A DNA stretch of 45,783 bases from CAZYQW01 sp964649825 (GTDB lineage: Bacteria; Planctomycetota; B15-G4; JADJEK01): positions 1 through 45,783 of the forward strand of contig CAZYQW010000140.1 of assembly GCA_964649825.1 (NCBI GenBank), in the 5' to 3' direction. The first letter of the stretch is position 1, and the number at the start of each line of letters is the position of its first letter. Shown piece by piece: positions 33,360 to 42,738 of the stretch. The position numbers were made by a program, and so were the translations under genes. A model generated the notes under the pieces. It ran no database searches, was not told the DNA's origin, and worked only from the letters and a program-made list of their open reading frames with translations.

Positions 33360-34214
33360 TCAGTTCATCCCGAGCGGTCCACGCCGCTTGTACGCCCGGC
33401 GCAGGAGCTCGACGTCCTGCTCGTTCTTCATCAACGCGCCGAACAACGGCGGCAACGGGTCGGCGGCGGCGCGGAGCTTCTTCACCGCGCCCTCCTCGGC
33501 CGAGAGAAGCTGGATCCAGTCGAGGAACTCCGACGTGGACGGCTTCTTCTTCAGCCCGGGCACGTCGCGCACGTCGTAGAACACGGCAAGCGCGTCGCGA
33601 AGGAGCTCTTCCTCGAGGTTCGGGAAGTGAACGTCGACGATGCGAACCATCGTTTCCGGATCGGGGAAGCGGATGAAGTGGAAGAAGCAGCGGCGCAGGA
33701 ACGCGTCCGGCAGCTCCTTCTCGTTGTTCGACGTGATGAGGACGACCGGGCGCGTCCCGGCGGCGATCGTCTCCTTCGTTTCGTGGACGAAGAACTCCAT
33801 GCGATCGAGCTCGTGCAGGAGGTCGTTCGGGAACTCTATGTCGGCCTTGTCGACCTCGTCGATCAGCAGAACCGCGCCGCCCTCGACCTCGAACGCCTCC
33901 CAGAGGCGGCCCTTGACGATGTAGTTCCGGATCTCGTGGACGCGCGCGTCGCCGAGCTGCGAGTCGCGCAGCCGGGCCACCGCGTCGTACTCGTAGAGAC
34001 CGTGGCGCGCCTTGGTCGTCGACTTGACGTGCCAGGTGAACAGCGGTTTGTCGAGCGCCTTCGCGATCTCGGCCGCGAGCACCGTCTTCCCGGTCCCCGG
34101 CTCGCCTTTCACGAGGAGGGGCCGGCGCAGCCGGACGGCCGCGTTCACCGCGATCATCAGATCCTCGGTCGCGACGTAGGTCTCGGTTCCCTCGAATCGT
34201 GCGGGTTGGCTCAT
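33360..34214 (-). CDS. MoxR-family AAA+ ATPase
   Basis: A 284-residue ATPase. Walker A is G-E-P-G-T-G-K-T (residues 37-44). Walker B is A-V-L-L-I-D-E-V-D-K-A-D (about 114-125). Sensor 1 is I-T-S-N-N-E-K-E-L-P-D (160-170) and the arginine-finger region is A-F-L-R-R-C-F-F-H. The length and layout are typical of the CoxD/MoxR group that pairs with CoxE-like VWA proteins. It is the first gene of the two-gene operon on the minus strand and is divergent from the FG-GAP protein gene. Confidence 0.93.
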   Translation of the reverse strand: MSQPARFEGTETYVATEDLMIAVNAAVRLRRPLLVKGEPGTGKTVLAAEIAKALDKPLFTWHVKSTTKARHGLYEYDAVARLRDSQLGDARVHEIRNYIVKGRLWEAFEVEGGAVLLIDEVDKADIEFPNDLLHELDRMEFFVHETKETIAAGTRPVVLITSNNEKELPDAFLRRCFFHFIRFPDPETMVRIVDVHFPNLEEELLRDALAVFYDVRDVPGLKKKPSTSEFLDWIQLLSAEEGAVKKLRAAADPLPPLFGALMKNEQDVELLRRAYKRRGPLGMN

Positions 34215-34391
34215 CCGCGCCAGTCTACCGAGCGGGCTTTTCGCTCGTGACCGAAACGTGGACTCGAGCCGGCGGCACCTCGGCGCGGGTCGGCACCACG
34301 GGAATCGAACGCGACGCGCTCGCTCGCGTGTCCAGACGCGCCGCGGCGCGGCCTATGAACACCCAGACCGAACGAAACAGAGGACATGGAA

Positions 34392-36991
34392 ATGAAGCTT
34401 ATCCCAGCCGCGTTGCTGCTCTCGATCGTCGCACCGTCCGCCGCCGGGCAGGCCTGGCTCGACGCGCCACGCGAGCTCATCCAGACGGACGGCGAGTTCC
34501 TCGCCGGCGTCGCGGACGTCGACGGCGACGGCCGGCTCGACTTCCTCGTCAAGCAGGCCACGATCTCCATCAACGGGATCGCAGGGTTCTACGTGTTGCT
34601 CGGGACCGGACCGTACACCTACTCGCCCGGTGCGATCGTCGCCGCGTCGCCGGTCGGGTTCGAAGCGGAGCAGTACATGATCGCGGGCGACGTCACCGGC
34701 GACGGCCGCCCCGACGTCGTCACGAGCCTGCGCGAGGTGTCTGGCGCGCCGGGTTTCGGATTCCTCGTCTACGTCAATCAAGGCGGCGGCACGTTCGCGG
34801 CGCCGATCCACACGCCGCTCCCCGGCCTGCCGAAAGGTGCCGCGTTCAGCGACTGGAACAACGACGGGATCGACGAGCTCGTCACGACGACCACGGTGGT
34901 GACGCCGGGGATGCCGTTCGTCACGAGCCTGCGGCGCTGGACGTGGAACGGCGCCGGATTCACTCCGTCCAACGAGTCGATCCACCCCGACTTCCTCGAG
35001 GTGATCTCGGTGGGCGACGTGACCGCCGACGGGGTCGACGACGTCGTGGCCGGCGCCGCGGCGAGCGAGCTCGTCCATCTGTACCCGAGCCTCGCCAACG
35101 GCGACTTCGCGGCACCCGTCTCGTTCGGGGACCGCCCGGCGTCATCGGCGACCGTCGCCCCAACTGCACCGACGTCGACGGGGACGGCGACACGGACGTC
35201 TTCGTGGCCTGGAACGGCTCCGGTGTGCTCGACATCTCGTTCGCCGTGCTCACGAACGACGGCGCCGGCGGACTCACCGTGGGACCGGTGCAGTCGTTCG
35301 GCACGGAGGCCGGGCTCTACTGGAGCGGCGAGACCCACCTCGCGGATTGGGACGACGACGGCGACCTCGACGCGATCATGAGCTGGGATTCGCTCCTGTT
35401 CTTCGAGAACGACGGCAACGTCTTCTCGCTCGCCGGCTGGTTCCCGATCGCCGGCACGGACGACGACGGCGGCGTCGGCGCGGGAACGGCGGACTTCGAC
35501 GGCGACGGGTTCACCGACTACGCGGCGGGGCGCGTCATCAAGTACGGCAACGGACGAATCGAGGATGCCGGCCTCGGGATCGACTCGCCGGTCATCCAGG
35601 TCGTCGATCACGACGGCGACGGCGACCTCGACTTCGTGGAACAAGGAGGAGCCGTCTACCTGAACGACGCCAGCGGGCGATTCACCAAGTTCTCCAAACC
35701 GTGGCCTCCCGTCACGTCGCCGTTCCTCCTCACCAGCGTGGCGGCGTTCGGCGACTTCACCGGCAACGGCACCGAGGACGTCGTCGTGGAACTGCTGGAG
35801 ATCGTCGTGCCGTTCGACAGCAAGTTCGTCGACATGCGCGTGCTTCAGCGCGAGCCGGACGGCACCTACGAGTTCTTCGGCATCGCGTCGACGAGCGACT
35901 TCAGCGACCTCGTCGACTTCCGGCTGCGTCACGTCGACCTCGACGGTGACGGCGACGTCGACATCGCGCTGCGCAACGGATGGCGCGAGAACAATGGCGC
36001 GGCCGGGTTCCACGTGCTCCACTCCGACTTCGCGGGACAGCCCGTGGCGCTGGCCGACGTGGACGGGGATGGTCGAAACGACGTCGTGACGTACGCGACC
36101 GGCGCGGGAGGCGCGACGATGCACACGCTCTGGAGGAACCAGGCCGCTTCGTTCGTGTCCGAGGTCCTCGCGTCGGAGAACCACCCGACGGGCAACCTCG
36201 CGACGACGTCCTACCTCGCGGACGGCGACCAGGACGGCGACCTCGACTTCTACGTCGGAACGTCGGTCGGTGGACCGGCCGTGATCGTGCGTGAGAACGT
36301 CGGCGGCGCGTTCGGTCCGGCGACGCTGCTTCCGTCGATCGGGTTCGGGTACGAGGCGCTCGCCTTCGACGACTTCGACGGCGACGGCGTCCTCGACCTC
36401 ATTGGTGCGCGCACGAACAGCAACATCGGCGGGACCGCCGTGATCTGGCGGCGCGCCGGCCCGGGGCTCGCGTACGACGCGCCGGTCCCGTTCTTCGCGA
36501 ACCCGGTGCAGACGCCGCTCGATCTCGACGGCGACGGCGACCTCGACCTGATCGGGCGCCGTCCGGTCCGGAACGCGCTGCACACAGGTGACACGGCCGG
36601 GTTCATCCGCCAGTACGGCGCGGGCAGTCCCGGCCCATCCGGCGTCACGCCGGTCCTCGGATTGAAAGGTCCGGCCCGCGCCGGCGAGGTCGCCGAGCTT
36701 CGTTTCCGTCGCGCCCAGGGCGGAGCGATCTCCGTCTTCGCGTACGGCCCGTCCGCGGCCCAAATCGCGGACCTGCCGCTCCCGGGCATGACGCTCCTCG
36801 TCGCTCCGGTCACCGTCGCCGTCGTGCTTCCACTGGGCGGAACGCCGGGCGCTCGCGCCGAAGGCACCCTCGACGTGCCGTTCTTCGTGCCGCCCGCCCT
36901 GATCGGCATGCGTCACTTCATGCAGTTCTTCGCGCAGGACGGCGCGGGCGCGGCGGCGTCGAACGGAGTGGAAGTGCTATACGGCCCGTGA
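34392..36991 (+). CDS. Secreted FG-GAP/VCBS-repeat protein interrupted by a one-base frameshift
   Basis: About 866 residues if repaired. A signal peptide (M-K-L-I-P-A-A-L-L-L) is followed by repeated calcium-binding motifs D-x-D-G-D-G-x-x-D (for example D-V-D-G-D-G-R-L-D, D-H-D-G-D-G-D-L-D and D-L-D-G-D-G-D-V-D), as in integrin-like seven-bladed propellers. At 35127-35130 the reading leaves the start frame: T-T-C-G-G-G-G-A-C-C encodes F-G-D-R in frame 1, but the next two-thirds of the gene read in the other frame. One missing G would restore F-G-G-P-P-G-V-I-G-D. Assembly error in a G run, real mutation or slippage are all possible. The last ~120 residues form the C-terminal domain also found in the SBBP protein at 42739. 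AGAGG lies 8 bases before the second ATG. Confidence 0.8.
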
Positions 36992-37002
36992 GCGACCGCT
37001 CC

Positions 37003-37570
37003 TTATCCCCTTCCGCCGCGCAGGTAGTCGGCGACGACCGGGTCTCGCGGCGCCTCGAACAGCCGCTCGGTCGGCCCCTTCTCGAGCAACGCGCCGGCGC
37101 CGTCGCGGAGCCACAGCACCGCGACCTCGTCGGCGATCCGTCGAGCCTGCGCCAGGTTGTGGGTCACGATCACGACGGTGACACGCGGGCAGTGCGACGC
37201 GATCAGCTCCTCGACGACGCCGGCGGCGATCGGGTCCAGCGCGCTGCACGGCTCATCGAACAGGATCACGTCCGGTTCGAGCGCGAGCGCGCGCGCAGCA
37301 ATACAGGGCCGCTGCTGCTGTCCGCCCGAAAGCGACTGCGCCGGTACGTGGAGGCGGTCCTTCACTTCGTCCCACAGTCCCACGTCTCGCAGCGCCGCCT
37401 CCGAGATCCCAGGAACCTCGCTCGACGGTCACGTGATGCTCCTTCAACGGCAGCTCGAGGTTGCGCCGAATCGAGAGCGGAAGCGGGTTGGGGCGCTGGG
37501 AGACCATCGACGCACCTCCGCAGTCCCTGCACGTCGTAGCGCGGCGCGTGGATGTCGTCCCCGTTTCCTC
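37003..37570 (-). pseudogene. pstB: Remnant of a PstB-like phosphate ABC-transporter ATPase
   Basis: Three frames must be joined to read it. First comes G-D-D-I-H-A-P-R-Y-D-V-Q-G-L-R-R, then G-A-S-M-V-S-Q-R-P-N-P-L-P-L-S-I-R-R-N-L-E-L-P-L-K, then S-E-A-A-L-R-D-V-G-L-W-D-E-V-K-D-R-L. The last part holds the ABC signature L-S-G-G-Q-Q-Q-R and Walker B V-I-L-F-D-E-P, ending V-V-A-D-Y-L-R-G-G-R-G. The Walker A segment and everything before it are missing. The match to PstB (Q-x-P-N-P-x-P-x-S-I, S-A-L-D-P-I-A) is clear. With two frameshifts and no nucleotide-binding P-loop it cannot be functional. A 126-residue frame (37003-37383) could still be translated but would lack Walker A. Confidence 0.8.
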
Positions 37571-37646
37571 ACGATCCGCCACCGCGCCGTCAGGACGGCC
37601 GGCTGACCGTCACGTTTCGCCGGATCCACACGGGCATGATCCGGTG

Positions 37647-39569
37647 TCATTGGTCTCCGCCCGGCGAGTCCGCGGCCGGACCCGCCGCCGCCGACTCCGC
37701 GGCGATGACCCGGTCCATCTCCACCAGATGCTCATGCAGGATGCGTCGGACCTCTTGAACCACTTGAGGATTCGACTGGCACGAGTGCTTGTCCCGCACC
37801 AGATACAGGCTGTCGGCACCCGCGATCGCGGCCGATCGATACGCGACGACACCGTCGTCACCGTCGGGCGGGTCATCGTGCCCATCGATGGCGACGATAC
37901 AGTGCTGGCGGACGCCAGTCGCGACCGGCAGGTCGGCCAGCGTGGTCAGGTAGGGGTTGTCCGTCCGCATGCCGAGCACGCTGCTCGGTGTTGCGCCCTC
38001 CAGGTCGCCACGGAACGAGTCCAGGTTGCGTATGAACAAGTCTTTCGTGACTCCGGCGAGGTGCCGGGGGAGTCGGATGAGACCGCCGAAGAAACGCGTG
38101 TACCAGCGGTCGGCCAGGAAGCTGCCGCGGTGCGGCGTGGCGATGTAGATCACGCGCCCGATGAACGGCAGCGGGTCGGAGAAGAACAGCCGCTGCACCA
38201 GTGCCCGAGTCTCCGGCGACATGTCGAGTTCGTCGAACGGCTTGTTGAACACCGAGCCCCAGAGGGTCCTATCGGGATCGCGGGCGACGAGGTGCCGCGC
38301 CAGGAGCCCGCCCTGGCTGTGACCGAGCACGACGACGTGGTCCAGGGCGGAGTCGAGTCGGTCAGGATCCAACCGCCGACGCGTCTCCTCGAGCGAGGTC
38401 TTCAGCCGGTCCGCGGACACCAGCACCGGCTCTCCCGATCGATACGCGAAGAACCACGGCTGCACCCTTCGGCGGAAGACCGGATCGGCGAAGAGGTCGT
38501 TCACCATGCCGGCCCAGCGCGCCAGGCTCGACGCCGTGCCGTGGACGAAGACCACCGGGACCTTTCCGGGCTGGTACGGCCCGAACACGTAGAGCCCGGA
38601 GTAGTCCACGGCATCGTCGCCTCCGAGGAACTCGGGGAGTTCGAGGTCGAACAGCCTCGAGTCGGCGACGAAGTACGCGATGTTGGCGCTGATGTCGTAT
38701 TCGAGCGGAACCGTGCGACCCGCGACCTGCACCTCCTGTTCGAGCGAGGGCTGGCGCAGTTCGATGATCCCCGTGAGCCGGTCCGCCGCCAGCGCGTCCA
38801 CCCCACCGTCGAGGCGAAGCAGGCAATTGGCCGCCACAGAGCGGGCGGTCATCAGGTAGCCGGCCACGTCGGCCGGCGCCTGGTCCGTGTCGCGCCGCGC
38901 CGCGATGAGCGCCACGCCCAGCCCCGATTGACGGTAACGGTTCGCGAGACCGTGGACCTCGAACTCGTCCGCGGGGAGGAACCGGGCGAGCTTCGTCAGG
39001 TCCAAGCCAGCGCCGCGCAGGTCGACGGCAAGACGAACCCGGCCGGCGACGAGGCGTCTCTCGCCGGGCGCGAAGCGCAGGCCGTCGCGGTCATCATCCT
39101 TCAGGGCCTCCGCCAAACCACGATTGTAGATCCGGCAACTCAGGCGGGTTCGCGGGTCGTACGCGTGGAATGGAGCCCCCAATCCGGTGTCGAACAGGCA
39201 GAACCACGCCCAACACGCGCTGGTCAAATACAGGTCGCGATCGTCCTCCTCGCGCGCGGCGAGAAAGGACAGCTCGGCCAAGGCCAAGGCAGCCCCGCGC
39301 TCCCGCGCCGCCACGGCCACGCGCTGCAGTTCCACCAGCGCGGCCCGCGGGTCGTCCTCCCACGTCGCTCCAAGCGAGTACTGGTTCAACACCAGACGGG
39401 TCATCGCGCTCGGCTCGGACGCGGTCAACGCGTTCACCCCGAGCTGGCGCGCGGAATGGTCGGCCCCCACGTGCTCGACGTAGATCAGCGGCGAGCAACC
39501 GGTCAGCACGGCCGCAACGACCGCGGCCGCGACGGCAGACGCGGCTTTGGCTGGATGGACGGGGTTCAT
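37647..39569 (-). CDS. Alpha/beta-hydrolase lipoprotein (lipase-like)
   Basis: A 640-residue protein. The lipobox is A-A-V-L-T-G-C (Cys25). The catalytic domain starts near V-P-V-V-F-V-H-G-T-A-S-S-L-A-R-W (oxyanion His-Gly, about residue 340), with nucleophile G-H-S-Q-G-G (about residue 419), acid Asp in the C-terminal region (I-D-G-H-D-D-P-P-D-G-D-D-G-V-V) and His in R-D-K-H-S-C near the end. The long N-terminal part (30-330) has no recognised domain. It overlaps the upstream DUF3313 gene by ATGA (39566-39569), so the two are co-translated. Its likely place is the outer membrane or periplasm. The substrate is unknown; triacylglycerol-lipase-like hydrolases have the same layout. Confidence 0.88.
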   Translation of the reverse strand: MNPVHPAKAASAVAAAVVAAVLTGCSPLIYVEHVGADHSARQLGVNALTASEPSAMTRLVLNQYSLGATWEDDPRAALVELQRVAVAARERGAALALAELSFLAAREEDDRDLYLTSACWAWFCLFDTGLGAPFHAYDPRTRLSCRIYNRGLAEALKDDDRDGLRFAPGERRLVAGRVRLAVDLRGAGLDLTKLARFLPADEFEVHGLANRYRQSGLGVALIAARRDTDQAPADVAGYLMTARSVAANCLLRLDGGVDALAADRLTGIIELRQPSLEQEVQVAGRTVPLEYDISANIAYFVADSRLFDLELPEFLGGDDAVDYSGLYVFGPYQPGKVPVVFVHGTASSLARWAGMVNDLFADPVFRRRVQPWFFAYRSGEPVLVSADRLKTSLEETRRRLDPDRLDSALDHVVVLGHSQGGLLARHLVARDPDRTLWGSVFNKPFDELDMSPETRALVQRLFFSDPLPFIGRVIYIATPHRGSFLADRWYTRFFGGLIRLPRHLAGVTKDLFIRNLDSFRGDLEGATPSSVLGMRTDNPYLTTLADLPVATGVRQHCIVAIDGHDDPPDGDDGVVAYRSAAIAGADSLYLVRDKHSCQSNPQVVQEVRRILHEHLVEMDRVIAAESAAAGPAADSPGGDQ

Positions 39570-40276
39570 TCCTCGAGGGGCGACGCGTCGCCCGTGCGCA
39601 GCTTGGCCAGGCGGTCGCCGAGCCGATCGGCCCAGTAGTCGAGCGAATCGTCCACGTCGCCCCATTTCGTGAACGCGTTGCGGAGCGTCTTGGCGCCCAT
39701 GCGCTCGTCCACGGCGGCCGCCAGCCGTTTTCCGCTGGTCGAGTCGAGGATCTCGCACTCCACCGCGGCCTGGCCCACGAACACCGCCGTGTCACGGTCC
39801 AGATCGCCGAGCTTCGCCAGCAGCCTCAGTTGCGGAACAGTGGTCGTGATCGCGTTGCCGACGACCCTGGCCCCCTTGGCCTCGGTGATGGCGGCACGGA
39901 TGCGCAGAACGCCCGGGCCGGGCTCGGCGACCATGCGATAGTCCTCCGCGAGCCGGCTGTAGACCGCATGGTACAGACGGTCGGTCATGCGCTGCTGCGT
40001 CTCGGGATCCACGGTCTCGCCGTGATCGCCGTCCACGACCCAAAAGGTGACGTCATCGAGCAACACCGAGTCGTAGACGCTGAACGCGGTCGATTCGTCG
40101 AGGTAGACCAACTGAGCCTCGCCATCGGCTCCCGCGTGCAGCTGCGAGTAGTCGCCGAGGAATCCCGAGGCCTTGGCCGACGTGGTCTGCTCGGTCGTCG
40201 TGCACCCGAACCACGCCGCGGCGGCGACGGACAAGACGAGCTGGACCGAGAGAAGGCGGTCAATACGCATACGCAT
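39566..40276 (-). CDS. DUF3313-family lipoprotein
   Basis: A 236-residue protein. The signal ends A-A-A-A-W-F-G-C (Cys25), a lipobox. The family marks are S-G-F-L-G-D-Y-S-Q-L near residues 37-46, Y-D-S-V-L-L-D-D-V-T-F-W near 69-80, and R-M-V-A-E-P-G-P-G-V-L-R-I-R-A-A-I-T-E-A near 114-133. The domain is of unknown function in outer-membrane lipoproteins. It is the first gene of a two-gene operon with the hydrolase downstream. Confidence 0.88.
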   Translation of the reverse strand: MRMRIDRLLSVQLVLSVAAAAWFGCTTTEQTTSAKASGFLGDYSQLHAGADGEAQLVYLDESTAFSVYDSVLLDDVTFWVVDGDHGETVDPETQQRMTDRLYHAVYSRLAEDYRMVAEPGPGVLRIRAAITEAKGARVVGNAITTTVPQLRLLAKLGDLDRDTAVFVGQAAVECEILDSTSGKRLAAAVDERMGAKTLRNAFTKWGDVDDSLDYWADRLGDRLAKLRTGDASPLEE

Positions 40277-40905
40277 CTTCTGTTCCCATCACTTTCTGTC
40301 TTCGCCGATCGGCGAAGGACGATCGCAGCGTACCCTCGGAGGAATCCAGCTCCATCACCGGATCCGAGTCCTTCGGCCCCGGCTCGTACCCATCGCAGTC
40401 AGTGCGCCACCGTGTGGATCAGTGGGGCGCGCACTCGTTGACTCCTGCCATCATTTGGGGTTCGGCCCACCGAGAGAGACCCAGACGCCGCCGTTTCGCC
40501 GCGGTCCGGACGCGCACACAAGCGCGACGAGGTTCTGGTCGTGGTCGACAACGACGGGCCGGCGGGTGCGAGCGCTTCGTCTTGGGGCGGACGAAGAAGG
40601 ATACGCCGAGCGGCATGACAACGAAAGCTGGCGTCGTCGAAATACCCCGGTGGGGCCGCTATGATCCCGTCGAACCTCGGCGGCACCCCACATCTGTCCG
40701 CACGAACACGCGATCCAAGTTCGGCGGCGAGCGGCGGCGAGGAATCACGTCGTATCCGAATTGGACGGATTCGAGAGAAGTCGACGGCGGCGGCCGTCAT
40801 CGAGTCGAGTCCGCGAGTCGCGTCCGAGGTGGACTTCCTTTGGCACGAGATAGGCCGCGGCCGGAAAGCGCGCGGTCGACCACGACCGATGGGACCTTGG
40901 CTTCC
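40277..40905. other. 0.6-kb stretch without a recognisable gene
   Basis: Open frames here lack recognisable domains and have Arg/Thr-rich, biased composition, so none is called. The stretch sits between two divergently transcribed genes and should include their promoters. No palindrome or other signal stands out by eye. Confidence 0.45.
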
Positions 40906-41970
40906 ATGACACACATTCTCTCCGAGTCGCGGCGAGACGGGACGGAAGGCAAGACGTCCCGTCTCGAGCCGGTTTGGGTTCTCGCACGCGTAGGGTTTCT
41001 CGCTGCGGCGAGCTTGGTCATCCTCGCTTTGGCCTCCTGGTCCGTGCTGGCCGTTTACTTCTCGAACATCCCTGATCAGCGTCTCCGCGCGGCGGCGGCA
41101 ACATCGTTCGGCGCCGGCACGGTCGCCGCCTTCTTGTTTCTCCCCGACCGCTGGCGTACCGTCCGTTGGTTCCTGGCCGCGTTCCTGACGATCTTGCTTT
41201 GGTGGCGGAACATCCCGGGCTCCCACGACCGAGACTGGAAGGTCGACGTTGCGGTCCTGCCCACGGTGAGCTTTCACGAGGGCGGCCGCCGTGCGACCAT
41301 CCAAGGAATCCGTAACTTCGATCACCGCGGAACCGACGACTTCACCGCCCGCTACGACACCAGGACGTATGACCTCGACGACCTCGAGACGATGGACTTG
41401 GTGCTGTCGGACTGGGGCCTTGGCGACGTGGTACACACCATGCTCTCGTTCGGGTTCCGCGGCGGCGGCTACCTGGCTGTCTCGGTCGAGACCCGGCTCG
41501 AGCGGGGAGAGCCTCAGTCAGGCCTGCGCGGTCTGTTCAAGCAGTACGAGCTGATCTACGTGCTGGCCGACGAGCGAGACATCATCAGGCTGCGGACCAA
41601 CGTACGGCGGGAGAACGTCTACGTCTATCCAACCACGACGTCTCCCGCGGAGGCACGTATCGTGCTCTCGGACATCTTGGAGACCGTCAACTCCATCGCA
41701 GCAGAGCCCCGGTTCTACAACACGATCACCCACAACTGCACGACCGGCATGCTGCCGCACCTGCAGAAGGCGCGGCGGATCGACACCTGCGACGTCCGGT
41801 TCCTGTTGAACGGGCAGACCGTCGAGCGGGCCTACGCGCTCGGATCGATCCGCACTCAAGGCTCCCTGACCGACACCCGACGGCTTCATCACGTCAATCG
41901 GTACGTCGCGAACTCCTCCGACGCTGCCGACTTCTCCCTTCGGATTCGACCGCATCTCAGGAATCGTTGA
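40906..41970 (+). CDS. DUF4105 membrane protein (possible cysteine-type hydrolase)
   Basis: A 354-residue protein. Three membrane helices occupy about residues 24-100 (L-A-R-V-G-F-L-A-A-A-S, then L-R-A-A-A-A-T-S-F-G-A-G, then W-F-L-A-A-F-L-T-I-L). DUF4105 follows: G-D-V-V-H-T-M-L-S-F-G-F (His177) and Y-N-T-I-T-H-N-C-T-T (Cys278) are the conserved His and Cys positions of the family, which suggests an NlpC/P60-like cysteine hydrolase of the envelope (inference). An earlier in-frame reading from 40402 has no support. The gene stands alone; its target is unknown. Confidence 0.87.
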   Translation: MTHILSESRRDGTEGKTSRLEPVWVLARVGFLAAASLVILALASWSVLAVYFSNIPDQRLRAAAATSFGAGTVAAFLFLPDRWRTVRWFLAAFLTILLWWRNIPGSHDRDWKVDVAVLPTVSFHEGGRRATIQGIRNFDHRGTDDFTARYDTRTYDLDDLETMDLVLSDWGLGDVVHTMLSFGFRGGGYLAVSVETRLERGEPQSGLRGLFKQYELIYVLADERDIIRLRTNVRRENVYVYPTTTSPAEARIVLSDILETVNSIAAEPRFYNTITHNCTTGMLPHLQKARRIDTCDVRFLLNGQTVERAYALGSIRTQGSLTDTRRLHHVNRYVANSSDAADFSLRIRPHLRNR

Positions 41971-42255
41971 GGATCGTGACCTGGTCGCGTGCCTCATGGG
42001 AGACGATCTGTTTCTCCAGACCAGGAACGGCAATGACACGTTCTCGCTATTGCCGACCATTGTCGCCGCCAAGACCTTGATCCTGGCGGGCGGGGGCAAG
42101 AAACAGTCTCCCTGACCTCGTCGACTGGATCCTCTTGCTTGGGTCGGCGCGTGATTCGGACCGTGCGGCCTCGGAAATCGCCGGCCTCGGCGGCGGCGGT
42201 GTGACGTCCCGTCGCTTACGTTCGCAATCCCCCGCCGGGAACATCCCGGCCCCCG

Positions 42256-42722
42256 TCACTGCGACGCGACCCCCAGCAAAGGGCGGCGGCCGATGGTGTG
42301 GGCCCGGGCGTCCGGGACCTGCGCCTCCTCGAGGACGCGACCGAGGCTCGCGTGGTCGACGGGCGCGGCGGCCGTCGACGGCGCGGCGATCCGACCGAGC
42401 ATGACCTTCATGGCCAGGGTGCGGCGCGCATCCTGGGCGAAGACGCGGTGATCGCACCCATGCCGCCGCGAGCGATCTCGCCGCGATAGACGTGGCGCCG
42501 CCAGTTCTCCCGGCGTGCGCGGAGTCGATCGAGGAACCCGTGCCAGCCGGTGTCGCCCTTCGCGTCCGCCGACCGGTCGACGGTGCGGTCGACCGGCTTC
42601 TGCTGGTCCAAGGCATGGTGCGTGGCCTTTCTCGACTCATCGAGCGGAATCGCTGTCGGGTCTTCCGGCGCGATCGGATTGTGCAGGGCAGACCGGACGG
42701 TGAGCTCACGCGCCGTCGCCAT
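42256..42722 (-). pseudogene. Remnant of a planctomycete-type serine/threonine protein kinase
   Basis: The N-terminal part reads G-F-L-D-R-L then Y-R-G-E-I-A-R-G-G-M-G-A-I, the glycine loop, near residues 80-95. A one-base frameshift follows. The continuing frame gives R-V-F-A-Q-D-A-R-R-T-L-A-M-K-V-M-L-G-R (the ATP-binding Lys) and L-G-R-V-L-E-E-A-Q-V, and then ends. The conserved catalytic H-R-D and D-F-G parts are absent, so the gene is broken in at least two ways. The frame and start (42720-42722) run back to back with the SBBP gene, whose start codon lies 17 bases away in the opposite direction. The rest of the gap to 41971 shows nothing recognisable. Confidence 0.78.
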
Positions 42723-42738
42723 TGTTAGGAGGACCGCC

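Noticed and set aside
34500..36550. Repeated gacggcgacgg-type motifs resembling a DNA repeat array or CRISPR.
   Set aside because: They encode the D-x-D-G-D-G calcium loops of the FG-GAP protein; spacing is irregular and in frame.
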